64,000 bases of DNA from Karalla daura (GCA_029224185.1 CM055196.1:24452673-24516672); one strand, 5' to 3'. Positions 25,146-38,869 are shown, counted from the stretch's first letter. The notes: generated by a model not told the origin, from the sequence alone. A program made the numbers and translations.

Positions 25146-27863
25146 GTGATTGGAGATATCTGTATAAGGAGACTGCAGATGACAATCCTGAAGGTTTAAT
25201 GTCCTAATGCAAACATGTTAAAACGGGGGAGGCTTCTTGTGTCAATGACTCTGCATTATTGAAGATATTTACCAACTTTATTTGTCACAAAAACTCAAAC
25301 AAGGGCCGAGCAGGAGCAGCTTTCTTACGTCCTCTGTCTGAGACTCCAAAGAGCAGCTTCCTCATCACACAAATCCTGTCTAAAAATAGTAGGTTGCTCT
25401 TCAGGGTCACTGTAACAACACTGCCGCCACACTATTGTCAGCCATCACAGAGGAAACTGTGCTGCCAAGGCCCTTGTGCAAATAACATGTTTTTCTTCAC
25501 AATTATTAACTTTTTTTGTTGACTAAAATTCAACATAGAGTAGCTGTAGTCGCTGACTGTCAGCAATAACAAAATAATTGGATGTTTTCTGTCTCGCACT
25601 AAGCAGGGAGCAGAAGCTCAGACCTTTATTGGATCTTTAAAGGATAAAGATTGGATTCAGTACATGCCACAGTATTGCAACTACATAGCAGCAAGTTCAC
25701 TTCTCTATACTGCCAGAAAAGGACAAGAAAATAGACAAGACATTATTTCCCTTTTGAGATGAGATCAGTATTTGGAAATAAGAAGAGGAAACCTAACGTT
25801 CTGATGCTAAAGTTAGGTCAGTTAGTTTCTGAGTCTTTGAGTCTGAGTCTGAGTGTTTCTTTCTTTTCTTTCTTGAGTTAGAGTGTTTGTTCGGATCAGA
25901 GGGTTTTAACACCATGCTCAAGTGAACCGTTCACAGCTCCAGCCACAACGGATCCCGGTGATACCAGGAGCCAGCAATCAAGTGTTCGGGTTGGTGTTTA
26001 GTCTCTCCAGGCAGCGGCTCTGTGACTTCCACGTGTTGTCCTGCGATGCTGCCATAAGAACACAGTGTGTGTGCTGATCCTCACATCCTGGACACACAAC
26101 AGCTCAGATGATTTATTGTGGCTTTTGAACAATAAAAACAAGCCACTTTACTGATGCAATTGGTTACAGATGAATTACTGATAACTGATTCCAGACTTGT
26201 TCAAATTGTGAAAAGTGATGTGTCAACTGGTCAAATGACTGTGAACGGAATTTTCTTCAGATGCAACAAATAAATGACTTTGACTCATTTAATTCTGTTT
26301 CAAGCAGTTCAGTCATTTGCTGCACATGATATTAAGTGTTTCAGGCTTTAGAAACATTGAATGGGGGCGTTTGGCAGAAGAAGGCATCACAGGATGCAGC
26401 TTCGTTCTCCATTCAACTCATGTTAAAGCAGAAATTGATTATTTTTTGGAATGAGAAATTCCTCCATCAAACACAAATGTTGTTAGATTGGAAGATTTAC
26501 TGCCATCATATTAACATGTACAGTTTGATTCCTTTGTTTTTGTTTCATTTGGGACCACAACAATGGACAGATTTGATCTGTTCTGATCTCGAACAGCACT
26601 GACGCTTTTAATCTTTCCTTTTTTTAGAGAAATTAAAATGTTTATTTGAAGGTTTGATTCTAGTTTCTCAAGCAGCCAGGAAATCAGGGGTTATTGCAGG
26701 TATTTCTTAAATGTTCCAAGCTGTGTGAAACCCTGTGTGGACTCCTGTTTCCTTTGCACTCACACAGAAACAGTTTCTCCAAAGTCAAATAAATTATGTT
26801 TGCTCATAGCATGTGACTGTTCTCCATGTTTTACAGTGTCACATATTTAAAAGAAAAAAACCCAAATGTGTGAATTATGAAAGACATCTCTGTGTCACAT
26901 AAAGATGAATCTTTCATTAACAAAGGCCGTATAGATCTTTTTTGTAATGTATTCTGAGGAGGCAAAAAAATAAATAAATAAAAATGGGATTATGCATGGT
27001 GCACACTTTCCAAAAAGGGAACACTGGGACGGCTATTCCTGAATACAGTTTGATCAAAAATGTGACCGCGTAAAAGAATAAAAAGGGGGATTTACAATGA
27101 AAGAAAAGACACTCTTTCATTTTTGCAGGATGTGAAGCAAGAACACATGTTTGTCTGTGTTTGGCCTCATTCCTGCACTTTGGTTTACTTGTTTTCTTAA
27201 CTTCATACAAAAGTTCTCCTCCACTGCAGCACAATTCAAACAGACTCTAATCCTTGAAAGACAGGTACGACCTTTTTCCTCGTCTTTATGAAGCGAATAT
27301 CATGAGTCACCTGTTTGCTTTATAGTTCCTGTCAAAGTGTGTCCCATAGTTTTCAAGTGACCAACTCACCAACTGTGCCTTAAATCACTCAGCTTAACTT
27401 TCTCCTGCAGGTTCAGACATCACCTCAGGAACAGGTTTCATTAAATAAACATAAATCAGCACAGGTTGTTAAAGGTAAAGATTCATGACAGTCTGCAAAT
27501 GCTTAAAATCCAAACAAAAAAACCCACGAGAGTCAGTGATGCAGAAGTCAGCAAAATCTGACTATAAAACTATTTGGATGGCTTTAATTTTAGCAGAGTA
27601 TAAAGTCAAGAGGCCAAATGTCTCACTAACAATATTTATCCAAATTTGAGAGCGACCCAAAGCTCCCCTCAGAGGATTGATTACTGTTTGAACTGTGCTG
27701 CTCTATAGAAATAGTTTGCAAAGAGGCTGCGCTTCGTGCTGCTGTGTCTGCCAAGCATACTTTGCCAAATATAGTCACGGCACTCTGAAGGAGCTGCTCC
27801 TATTTATTTACTTACTTATTCATTTATTTATTTTAGAAACAAAGACCGCTTTATCACTTAGGT
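25146..27863. other. intergenic, no gene seen
   Basis: Nothing recognised; frames up to 105 codons lack support. Confidence 0.5.
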
Positions 27864-27967
<104 letters not shown>

Positions 27968-28540
27968 CTGATCTTGATTATTTTCATGTTTTTAATGAAC
28001 GGAAAACATTGTTATTGCATCTGAACTTCTGATTTGACCTTTGAATTCAGAATCTGAATGTGAAAGTCATGTTTCCAGGACTCTGGGTTTTGCAAAAGAA
28101 AGAAATAATGCTGTTGTCTGTCTAACATCCCTTCAGGAGCACATTACTTTCATTGTAGATTAGAAAATACAAGACTCCACCATATAATATTTGATGTTTT
28201 TTCACTGCCTTCTCAGATTTGATGCCTAAAATCGGCCCTGTTCACACATCTGTCATGAAGGGCAAAAGTGCAACCAGGAGGTGTGGCATTAAAACATTCG
28301 GAATGGTTTGGCAAATACAAATACTACCCGAACTACCTGTCCCATTCCCAGGATGCATTTCCATCAGTCCAACCACCTGCTGTCACATTCGGGGACACAC
28401 GTGACGTGTGGGACAAAAGACGATGTCTTTTGATTTGTGAACACTTTCGTGTCCAAGTTTCGTCTTGTTTTGATCTATTCCGACCACAGCACACACACAC
28501 AGCCAGAAGTTGTTAATGTTTTTGGTTTTCTTGCATGCAC

Positions 28541-28551
28541 ACACACACGCA

Positions 28552-28643
<92 letters not shown>

Positions 28644-28648
28644 CACAC
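28541..28648. repeat. compound (CACG)n(CA)n microsatellite
   Basis: Six ACGC units followed by about 36 CA units with one CG substitution near the end. Confidence 0.97.
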
Positions 28649-28655
28649 GGTGTAG

Positions 28656-29280
28656 CAGCTCATCCTCTACCCCATCATTTAATAACTAGATCCTGGGAAA
28701 CGTTTCAGTTTCCCTCTACTCAGTGCAGCCTTTGTCCAAAGGTCTGTCTTATTCCCTTTGTGTTGTGCCTTTGTCCTTTGTTATTACATATTAACCTTTA
28801 TTGCCTCACATGTATGACTCCACACATCTTGGCCTTTGTGGAGGGCTCAGTGTGTCCCCCAGCAGACGAATGTGCAGCTGGTGCGGCAGCAGCAACTGGA
28901 ATGTGAACGCTGTGATGTGGGTGAGCTATGAATACCCCGCTGAGAGAGAGTTCCACTTTAACAACGCATTTTGACCTCCGACACCTAATGGGCAAACCTT
29001 TTGACCTCTGGGTTGGATGCATGGAAGTGAACTGGCAAACGATGGTGCAACAAAAGCCAGGAGGAAATGCCAACATGCCAATCAAACAGTCGGTGAAAAA
29101 CTGAACCAACAACTAACCGTTTAGCAGTTACAACAGACTCGACCTGCTCATTAGAAACATTCTAATTTGACAAAACACAGCAATGACCTTTGCCATTTAA
29201 TGACACGTCAGTCAGAGCAAGATACACATAGAATATAAACACAGAAAGTTTGTCTTGTTGTTGATTTAAAGTAACAGTTT
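28656..29280. other. intergenic, no gene seen
   Basis: Nothing recognised apart from two TTTTGACCTC motifs (28970 and 29000), which are nuclear-receptor half-site-like. Confidence 0.4.
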
Positions 29281-29284
29281 GGAG

Positions 29285-29670
29285 CCTGACGCACATTTCC
29301 TGTCAGGAACCTTTATCTGTTCCCTCAAGTGTGAATGGTTTAGCCCTGAGGCTTTTCAAATATGTGAAATTCACCATGAGTTTGAGGAATATCTGCAGCC
29401 GTTGGTGCTAATCCTCCCTCAGTCTTTTCTAATTGCACTCCTATTAGCATGGCTGGTTTGCTGAGAGCAGCTGCCCAGCAACTGTATGAAGCTGTAGATA
29501 CATGTTGGAGTTAGGGCCATAGTTAAAATGGAGCCCCCCAACACTCTCCTTGTCTCAGCCTTGACAGGGTCTTAAAGTATGTCACACTCCCCAGGGGCCT
29601 CCAGGTCCTGCAGGGCCGGAGACAAACCCCTGTGGCCTGTATGACAAAGGGCAACAGCTCAGTGGCCGCA
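29285..29670. promoter_or_regulatory. possible conserved non-coding block
   Basis: Non-repetitive, mixed composition, with TCTAATTGCACTCCTATTAGCATGG (homeodomain-like sites) and CAGCTGCCCAGCAACTG (E-box plus inverted CAGCAACTG). By appearance only; no coding frame. Confidence 0.18.
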
Positions 29671-32559
29671 GGTATAATTCCTCAGAATCAGTGAGACAAA
29701 TATTAACACAGCTTTGTTCTAACGTGGGAACTGATAACCAGCATCTGGTTGATTCGTCTGCTTCGTTGTCTCCACGTTGCTTTTTCCTCGAGACAACACA
29801 TCAGCCAGGCTTCATAAATCACCCAAAGGCGCTTCAGGAATGTTCCAGAAGTCTCTGCGGTAAGATGTCCGCTGGCCTCCACCTGGTGCCACCATTTTGT
29901 CTCCTCCTCTTGTAAATCAACCTCTCAGCCTCAGTGAGTTTCAGCTTTTTAAAGCACTGAACCGTCCTCAGAGAGTCTGATGATTGACATTCCTCCTCAA
30001 TTGATGGCAGCTTTACTTTTGATGGACTAATTGGATCGCTACACCTGAACATTTTTAAGCTTAAAAGGAATGTCTATGTGACATGTGGGCGTGTCCAGGT
30101 CAAGCTAAGTAGGTTAGCTAACATTGGTGTTTGCATTACTGCACTGAGAAAAATGAACCTCGTGAGGAGTGACTCTGATCAGGAAGGAGACTTCAGGTCT
30201 GACTCCGGTCGTAGCCACTGATTACAAAGTGCACTTTGACCAAATTGATATTGACATTTTCATGGTCCTACAACCATCCAAAGCAAACCCAGAGTGATTT
30301 GTCTGTTCACTGTCTGTGAACCAGTCGAGAACACACACGGCTTTGGTCTCTTTTGAAATGAAATACTGAGTTTTTATCAGGATCAGAAATGCATCATTGA
30401 TCCCTGAGGGGAAACTTGGGTTCAGCCCTCAGAAACACTGGCACCAGACAACTCTTTATTTTATTTCAGAGGGTAAAACCAAGGTTTGAAACACAATGTT
30501 ATGTTTCAAAAATGTGTTAACAACCTCTGTGTGCTGTTCTAAATCTGCTGGCTCTCACGGGCTTCTCAGACCACAGGGAGCGAAGCGTCACTCCAACAAC
30601 TTTCTTTGACCTGGTACTTTGAACCACGTCTTCAGAAATGAAATTGAAGAAAGCACAAATATCCGTCAATTATTCCCAGGGCAGCGCAGACGTGAACAGT
30701 AACATGTCTGCAACAGCGTGGAGCATGAAAACCCAATGAAGTTGAAATGGAGACCCAGATGTTGGAGGTATTTCCAAACCTGACACCGTATTATTGATCT
30801 TCTGCTTTGAAGTTTCTTCTTCTTCTAGACACATGGACACAGTTTGTTGGGATTTTTTCATTTCCATTTGGTTTTGTTTTTTGTTTTTTTGCTCATCATC
30901 ATTTAAATAAGTAAAATAAATAAATAAAAGTCACGTCTGCAGAACCTTCTGATGATCAAAAAAAAGACAAAGTTAAAAATCACTTTTTGACTTCAATGGA
31001 GCCGTTATGGGACGTATCCATAACGTGATTATTAACATTTGGACCCCAGTTGTACAAGACTCATCTGCTCTGCGCACAAAAACAGCAGAACACAAAATTA
31101 TCCCTGGTTAGTTCTAATTTCCTCATTTCCTGAATGTTGTTGAGGACTCTAGAGATTTAGAGAAAATATTTTGGAAGTTGTAAAAGATAAACACTTGTAA
31201 AAGATAAAAAGGAACGCCGGGATAACTGAGATTTTTGGAACAGTTTAGCTTCCTGTTTAACAACCATACGATCTCTGCCTTTGATTTTGCTTTGTTGAAA
31301 AATTGAACAATGCATCAAAGGAAGTGATACGTTTGCCAGTAAAATAGTTTGTATGCGCAATTCTCCTTTTTGCAGCAGTTAATCGTGACTTCAAGTAAAA
31401 TCAGGTGGAAAACGGATCCGAGCTGCACTAAATCCCGACTGTTCGTTTCTCATCTCTGAGAGCATTGACACAAACCAGCTTTGCTGCTGCTGAGTCCTGA
31501 TGGGTTTGTTTGCTAGTTCAGAAGAGGAGCAACGTGTCCCCCTTCAAATAATGTCCCGTGTAATAGGATTAATCCCCTTCACTGTGAAGAGTTTTCCCTG
31601 GAAGCAAATGATAAACAGTTCCGATGAAAAACTTTCAAGGAAATTATTCTTTTTTTTTTTTTCAATTTTATCTGGAAAGAAAATTTTGACAATTCTTTCC
31701 ACATATCCTGTGGAAAAAGGTAAGATTTTCAGATTTGAGCTGAATAGTCGTGGTTGTTGTTCAGTAGAGAATGAGGACAGTGTTTTTGATGAGGCTGCCA
31801 GTTCCTTGAGGATTCCTCTGACGTTTCTGCAGGCCTGACTTTTTGGGGTTCGATGTTTTCTCATCAGGATGTAAATGTTGCTTGGACTCGTTTTCAGCTG
31901 GGTGTTTTTGGTATTTCTATTGGTGTGGAGCCGTGTCAAATTTTCAAACACAGGGGGTTACGTGTTTATTTTTATAGGTAACATGAACTGGTGTCTTTAC
32001 CCCCCGCTGGTTTGTTCCTTCCTGGATCAGCTATGAAACCTTAAACAGAGAATGTGTTTAAGGTTAAACACTTCTATGCACTTTGTATGTAGGATCCATA
32101 CATGGTGAAAGAAGTCTGCATCTCCATTTCTACAGAAAGATCATCCTTCACCCTTCATCGCCTCGAGCAAATCACCAGGACTATTTTACTGCCAGCTTCA
32201 CACTGTTGCTCAAGTGTCGCTCCTGCAAATATTGACCGTTTGATGACTCACAGTTTCACACACACACTGAAGGCAACAACCGGCCTTTATACAGCGCTGA
32301 GAAGGCACCAAGTAAAAGTGCCAGAGACAAAGCTAGACAAAGATTTTGCCCTTGAGGAAAATTCTTTGGCTGATTATCTTAGATATTGCTTCAAATAAGC
32401 CACACGTATGTGTAAGGAACTTTCCAAACAAGTCTCCACCTGTGACGCCTCGTCACTGTCCGTGGTTGGACAAAGACCAATGCCCCGCACGCCTGACACC
32501 ATGTGCCACAGAGGGCTAACATCGGGCTGCTGCTCAGATCATTAGCTTGCTCAGGATGC
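29671..32559. other. intergenic, no gene seen
   Basis: A repeat-like scrap, CATTGATCCCTGAGGGGAAACTTGG, at about 30394-30418 resembles the end of a common fish element. Otherwise nothing recognised. Confidence 0.4.
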
Positions 32560-33195
32560 TTGGTCGTCCTGGTATTCCAGGTGTGGATAATGGGAGCATC
32601 AGATTCTCTACCGTCTCCCATCTCCTCCAGGAGTATTTCAAGTCAAACAAGAGGAATAATCTCTCCAGTGTGTCCTCCCCTCTCACCTCAACTGGTTCCT
32701 GTCAGTGCAGAGGAGCAGCGGGTCTACTTTGAGCTTCTCCCCTGGAGGTCTGAGCTCTTCACCCTGTCTCTAAGGCTGAATCCAGACACCCAGCAGAGAA
32801 AACTCATTTCAGCTGCTCATAAAATGTTCTCAATTGAGGGTTGGAATGTAGACACACCAGTAATTGACCAGAGTGGCGTCTGCATCGCTCTAGATGCTGC
32901 CCTGATGTGCCTGCCTATCTCACTCTGTGAATAAAACCCAGAGATACTTGAACTGTTCCTCTCAGGGCAGTTATTCCTCCCTGACCCATAGTAAGCATCG
33001 ACCCTTCCTCAGCTAAAAACGAGGGCCTCATGCTGACTCTCCTCTCGGCCATTTCACACTCAGCTGCAACCCGTCCCAGTGTGAGCTAGAGGTCACTGCT
33101 CGACCAGGCCAGTAGGACCACATCATCTGCAAAGAGCGGAGACAGAGCTCCAAGGCCACCAGGCCTGACACCTTCTGCTGCTCGGCTCTGTCTAG
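32560..33195 (-). mobile_element. non-LTR retrotransposon fragment (Rex1/Maui-like, L2/CR1 clade), decayed
   Basis: Minus-strand translation gives LFADDVVLLAWSSSDL, a stop, then LTLGRVAAECEMAERRVSMR. This is the reverse transcriptase catalytic core (FADD at 33122-33133) with an in-frame stop. Further on, QFKYLWVLFTE corresponds to the FKYLGVLFT motif of these elements. The plus strand shows the well-known reverse-complement signature (CACCTCAACTGGTTCCTG ... CACCCTGTCTCTAAGG). Both ends are truncated and stops make it inactive. Confidence 0.88.
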
Positions 33196-33310
33196 AAATA
33201 AAAAATGCTAAAAAATTCATTATTAAATCAAATTTGAAATTCTGTCCATGCAAAGTCCGGTCTTGGCTGCAAACAAGTGTGACTGAACGTGTTTTGTCTT
33301 CACACTGCAG

Positions 33311-34529
33311 AATGTGTTGATGTTTTTACACCAGAACAGAGTAGACAGACCTATCAGGTATTATATTTGCATTATTGGAGATTGTTGTAGCCTGTGGCAC
33401 ATGTTTCTGGCATGCCAGTGCTCTGAAGCTACTGTTGAGTTGCTCTGACCCATCTTATTCCATTTCCTTGGGAATTCTGAGACACTATTATTCTGGGAGG
33501 AGCCAGACCCCTGTTAAAATGCAGGACTCCCCATGGCTTCAAAAATTGCTATGTATTCCACTTCTATCAATGGCATCTTAGTCTGACTAAAGGAGACAGA
33601 CTATAGGGCACCACATCCAATCAGACGTCCAACGACATTCCACTCGGTGACATTCGTCATCTTAACAGTGTTAATATTTGTAGTGAAGTGCTGACAGGTG
33701 TGGGCCATCCTTATGATGTGCAAATGGAGCAAACAGTAGCATGAAAGTCCCATTAAGTGTTACCTGTCGACGCTTAGAGGCTGTGTTTTGTCCAAAATAC
33801 AGATGGATGCCATTTACTACCTCCTGGGTGATCTGAATGAAGTGTCTCTTGGGGTTGTCAGACGTCTCCAATCGAGAACATGCTTTTCAAGTCATAACAT
33901 CTCCAAACTGAGCAGAGGCCCGAAAATGAGATAATACAGTCTCTTTGATGATCTTTATCTTCAGTCACCCTGCACATGAATGCATATCTATGCAGGTAAA
34001 ACGCTAATGTCTCAGAGTTGTGTAAGAATTAAGTATGAACAAGTATGAAAAAAAAATACCCAATTACCTGTATTACCTGAAAACAAACTGTCTGGATTCT
34101 TAAAGCGTAGCTCTGTTGTCGTGGCCTCTCTCTCTCAGCATGCTCACAGAGTTTGTCTTTGTGCCGCAGTGTGAAGTTTACCACCTAGAGGCTGTCGGAG
34201 CCGAGCACCCAGGTGGCAAACTGGGCTTTAAAGAGGACGAGGTGAGGAGTCACGTTTGCTTAGAGACTTAAAAGCGCCAGTGGTAGGCAGGCGTCCATGA
34301 CACTTGAATGATGTATTGTCTCCTGTCCTGAAGTGAGCTTATCTCCCCTGTTTGCATGTGCCTCATCAATGAACTACAAATGTACCGGGTTCAAAGGTCA
34401 GCAGCCGGGCAAATAAACACAAGTGACAACGATGGCCTTTCTCCACAGGAGCGGAGCTACTGTTTGACCATTGCTGGGAAACTGGACATCAGACTCCAGC
34501 TTTTTCCAGCTTCATCCTCTGAGACCTGA
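33311..34529 (+). other. candidate three-exon gene end, unknown family (weak)
   Basis: Three open segments have fitting splice sites and phases: 33311-33357 (acceptor ACTGCAG, donor CAG|GTATTA), 34170-34241 (acceptor TGCCGCAG, donor GACGAG|GTGAGG) and 34449-34529 (acceptor CTCCACAG, stop TGA). The joined reading includes CEVYHLEAVGAEHPGG and KLGFKEDE, then ERSYCLTIAGKLDIRLQLF. It matches nothing I recognise, and no 5' exons were found. Chance cannot be excluded. Confidence 0.18.
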
Positions 34530-34989
34530 GGATGAACACATCAGGTTCTAAAAAACATTAATTTTGATGGTTGATGGATGACCAATCAAATTGTAGTAGA
34601 AGCTGAATTTGTAGAGGATTAAACAAAATAAAATGAATTAATACAAGGAGAGAGAGAAATTGAAGAGCAGTGACTGAGAAAAGTTCATTTGTGGAACGTT
34701 TTTTTATGAATTTACAAGCACTGCAAGGAAGAAATTCCAGCAAACAGCATGAGTTTTATTCTCAGTGACATCAACACTGCTGCAGCCAAAAGTGTGCAAA
34801 TCAAAGCACTGTTGAAGATATTTCAACTTTGATCAACTATAAATGTCGGTTAACATTACACTGACACAATTAAAACCTACACAATTTAATATGTTAACTA
34901 CAGTCACCTTGTAAAGGCAGAACTATCTGAACTTGTGAACTCATGAGAGAAACGTGCATCACAAAGCAAAAGAACAAAATAGAGAGAGC

Positions 34990-35360
34990 TGCAGCGCTGT
35001 CATGGCAAAACACGTTGTGCAACAGTTATTCCCTCTCAATCACCACGTCATAATCTCTGGAACCCAAATCCGTAATCCTAATTTGTCTTCTTATTCCTCT
35101 GGGCCAGCCGCCTTGATGGGTCCCCTATAGCAGCCCGGGGCTGCGAGCAGTGGCTCGTCTGGCCCGTTCACACGCTCTGAGCGTGTTTGCGAGACTTTGC
35201 TGTTGCAGAGTGAAGGAACGGTGACACATGACAGCAGCCTTCATCTTCCAGCCTTGATCTTGGGGACCACATCGCTCCTGGCAAAACGACAGCAGTTAAT
35301 TATTGTAGTTCCCCTGTTGACTGGTTTGTAGCGAGCAGGAATGAAGCTAATGGGACAACC
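34990..35360. promoter_or_regulatory. possible conserved non-coding block
   Basis: Non-repetitive, balanced composition, with TAATCCTAATTTG, a CCGCCTTGATGGG run, GCAGTTAATTATTGTAG and a near-palindromic CACACGCTCTGAGCGTGTTTG (35170-35190). By appearance only. Confidence 0.2.
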
Positions 35361-37184
35361 ATTACACATAAATGTTTCAAAAAGGAAGAATTCTGACGGG
35401 GGGGCGGGGTGAATGATGGGCAGATAAGTAGAAACTGACTTTAGAAAATTACCAGAATTCTCTTTTACAGTTTCAGGATTCAGTTGTTTTCCATTACACT
35501 CTGTTGCAGAGTTGGACCCGTAGGTAAATGTTTTAAGTCAAATGCGTAAGCGTGTACATCGGTGCATGTTTATTTCTTTTTCCTCAACATTGTGCAGTTA
35601 AAATCAACATCCTCATACGTGCATGCAAACATGGGCCCTGCAATGATTGATGTGAAACTGTTAATCCTGAAGTGTTTTTAATTATTCCATTTCTGTTCTT
35701 GCCTCTTTGATTGCTTCCCCTGCATCTGTGTGCTGTGCAGCTAAAATGCACGTCGTGTCTTCAAAGGCTTCTGTCTTTAATTGTCAGCATATGAGGAAAA
35801 ACGAGCCCCGGCTCCTCCTAGGTCACTGTGGAATCACTGCATTTTATCTTTCCACTGTCTCACTGCACAGTCATGTCCTGTGATCTACGGATCTGGGTCA
35901 TTCATTAAGCTCCTGATGAGGATGAATGTGTTAGAAGAGTCTATCTGACCTTTCCTTTCCAGCAGGACCACCAGCAGCACTGTTCCCACCGCTTCTCCAG
36001 CAAAAGCCCAAATCTAATTGGCGAGTTGACGTGACATTTACCCAGAACAGAATTGGTCTTCCTTCCAACTTGATTGCATTACATGTAGTTTTACTCTTGG
36101 ATGATTTTTGTGGTTATGTTTTATTTGGGCAGTAAACAGGTTGGAATGAAACAGCTTCGCTACTTGGCTGCAAGAAAACAGTCAAATTAAACTTGTGATT
36201 CTGGTGATTGTTGAGTCTGTGGGGGTCCGAGGTAAAAAGTGAGAATAAAAAGTCAGCTGGTCCCACCGACCAGAATTCATCACCTTTATGTTAGAAGTGA
36301 TCTCACATCACCTTAAAAAGTGTTTCATGTAAATGTGTTTTCATGCCAGAGCTATATGGCAACACTATTAAACCTAAACAAATCTTAACAAGGGTTATGA
36401 TACAAAGTCACACAAACGTGCCATATTTCAAAACACAGTTTCACTATAGAGATGTGAGAGACTTATTGAGTTTTGATCTTTCTTTATGAAGTATTTGAGT
36501 CTGTGTTGAGTACTGTTTGGTTTATGCAGCCATCATCTCACATGCTGCATCCTGTCATCTCCTTGATGCGTATTAGCTAATTATTATCCTTTCAATCATG
36601 CATCATGGGAGTGACAGAGATGTTTTGTCTCCACATTTGTCAGGCAGTTTGACTCCAGACAAAGAGAAGCACCACTTAGAAAAAAACAAAAAAAACAAAT
36701 AAGCTTGGCCTCACTGACAAAATAATAAGCCAGGATGCGATATCGTCATATCGTTCCAGATCTCTGAATACAGATGCCAGCACCAGGCTTTAAACAAGCC
36801 AGGACAGGGGCAACTGAAGGAGGTGGAATGCTCCGAAACATCTGTCTTGACCATCTGGGCTGAAATGGATTGAACTCTTCCCAGTGTTTTCGGAGAAAAG
36901 CAGAGTACCGTCATACTTCCAGTGCATCAGCCTGTCATTAAGTCACAAAGTTACAGCACTGATGTCTAATCTGTTTTTGCTGGTTTGAACCTTAGACAGC
37001 TGTTGCTGCAGCAGCGCCGCCATTAGGCTGATTACGCTCACAAGCTCCTGGCAGGAGGAGAAAGAGGAGAAGAAAGGAAGACAAAGGAGAAATCCGACCC
37101 TCCATGCTGCAGCCTGGGACACAATGATTTGTCGCACAGTTACGTGCTTCTAACCCATGTGTAAAAGCACTCTCTCATTTCAAC
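35361..37184. other. intergenic, no gene seen
   Basis: No coding sequence. A stretch near 35731-35930 again looks non-repetitive and site-dense, without firm evidence. Confidence 0.4.
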
Positions 37185-38790
37185 ATGACAACTGGCACGG
37201 AGCCCATCCAGCCTCTTAAACTGGAAGAACCGGGACCTCGCGCCAAACCCCGTGTGCCAGCAACGGTTGGCAAAGTAAGTCACACTCCTGCGGTTCGCTG
37301 GGAGCGAACGCCTGGAGACAGGTTACAGAGTGTTTGCAGCAGGGACTCCCAGAAGGCTGTTGTAAGTGTCAGTGGTTTTGGAATGCTATGTGCACATGTT
37401 GACACACAGGTGTCAGCCTGAGTGGTTGTGTGTGGAGTTCACTATGGAGTTCTATGGATCATAAATGAGTAAACTTGCTCAGTCGTTTCTTGCCAACGGC
37501 AGAGTTTTTCCAGGATGCTCCTGTTCTACACCACTGAACCTGTTAACCCATGGGATGATTCAAACAGGTATTTTCGAGGTGATCCAGAACTTTCCTTGTT
37601 GTTGCTCCCGTCCCGACTTGTTTGAAACCTGCTCTTCTCAGAATAACTAGATGTTGAAGACAAGCAACGATGTTGAGACAGTAAAATGTTTTATTGCTCT
37701 TTAGCAATGGAACAGAAAAGACTGGAGGTCATTTGGATCGCACGTTTACAAATAGTATGTTTATGACACTTTTTATGTTTTATTTTTATGACACCAAAAT
37801 TAAAGCCTTAATCTGTTTATATCGGGACAACTGAGTGCATGTAAACGCATTAGTCAGTCTAACACAAGACTCCGAGTAAAACACCTAGCTAATGCAGCAG
37901 AAGACAGATTTTCTTCAGGGTGTAAAAGCAACAATTTGACTGAAACTGGACAATGCCACTCCAGCAACCCTGGAACTAAAACTTCCCAGAGATACGTGTG
38001 TGGATTGGGTGACAGGAGACTGGTTCAACTGGACCAGTAAGATGGCAGAGGCTCCAATAACGTCCATTTCCTTAAAGATGATAAGAGGATGCTCATGCTG
38101 ACTCAGCTCAATGAAAACATGAACCAGACAGGGCTCCATACTAACCTAATGGAAAAAACACATATTGCACAGTGATGAGGAGGCGACGTGTAAATGAAAT
38201 GAAACTGGGATGGTAAATGGACTGGTTCTTATATCGCGCTCTTCTAGTCTTCATGACCAGTCAAAGCTCTTTACAGAATGTACCACAAGTCACATTCACC
38301 CTTTCATTCACTGGTGGCAGAGACTGCCCTACACAGTCCATAAGAACAGAAATATGATGAGATGTCCGAGTCAAGCTATGAGCAGAGATAAAATTACCTG
38401 TGCATGTAAACACAGTAACAGCACCAAAGATTTAAATGACATCCCACAAAGTTCAGAGTTTCTCCTCAGACTTCTTTTATCCCAGGATCAGAGGGTCTTC
38501 AGAGTTGTGCTTGGACTGACCAAAGTGCTGTCCAGGCACATGGCAGCACCACGGTATGTGACCTGAGTCAGATGTGGCTCTGTTCTGCTCATTCTTCTCT
38601 CCTTCAACAGGCAGCCCTCTATCAGCGGCTGAGACTGTGTCTTTACAAAGGCGGCAGAATTTGTCATGTCTGCACTATGGCTCGGGGCTCAAGATTAGAC
38701 AAGTATGTTCAGAAGCTGCACAGGCTCCCACTGCATGAAATTACATTACAACAATTAAACAAATACTTTCCCACAGCTAATAAACTGTAA
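37185..38790 (+). other. candidate three-exon small gene, unknown family (weak)
   Basis: 37185-37274 is an ATG frame of 30 codons (MTTGTEPIQPLKLEEPGPRA...) ending at a perfect donor AAA|GTAAGT. 38470-38553 is open between TTTCTCCTCAG and ACG|GTATGT. 38611-38790 opens after CTCCTTCAACAG and ends with a stop. All joints are phase 0, giving about 117 residues. Two AATAAA hexamers sit at the stop. The middle exon begins 125 bp after a family-B repeat. No family recognised; chance assembly is possible. Confidence 0.2.
38205..38345. repeat. dispersed repeat, family B, copy 2
   Basis: GGACTGGTTCTTATATCGCGCT, AGTCAAAGCTCTTTACAG, CCACAAGTCACATTCACCC and GTGGCAGAGACTGCC match copy 1 at 24030-24190. 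Confidence 0.7.
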
Positions 38791-38869
38791 ATAAACCATA
38801 CTTGTCGATCTTTCCTTCAACATGTTTGAGAGCCGCGAGGTGTGGCCTCTGATTTGATCTCACTGGGCG

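Noticed and set aside
32503..32934. 143-codon plus-strand frame
   Set aside because: Largely the antisense of a LINE reverse transcriptase fragment; no independent support.
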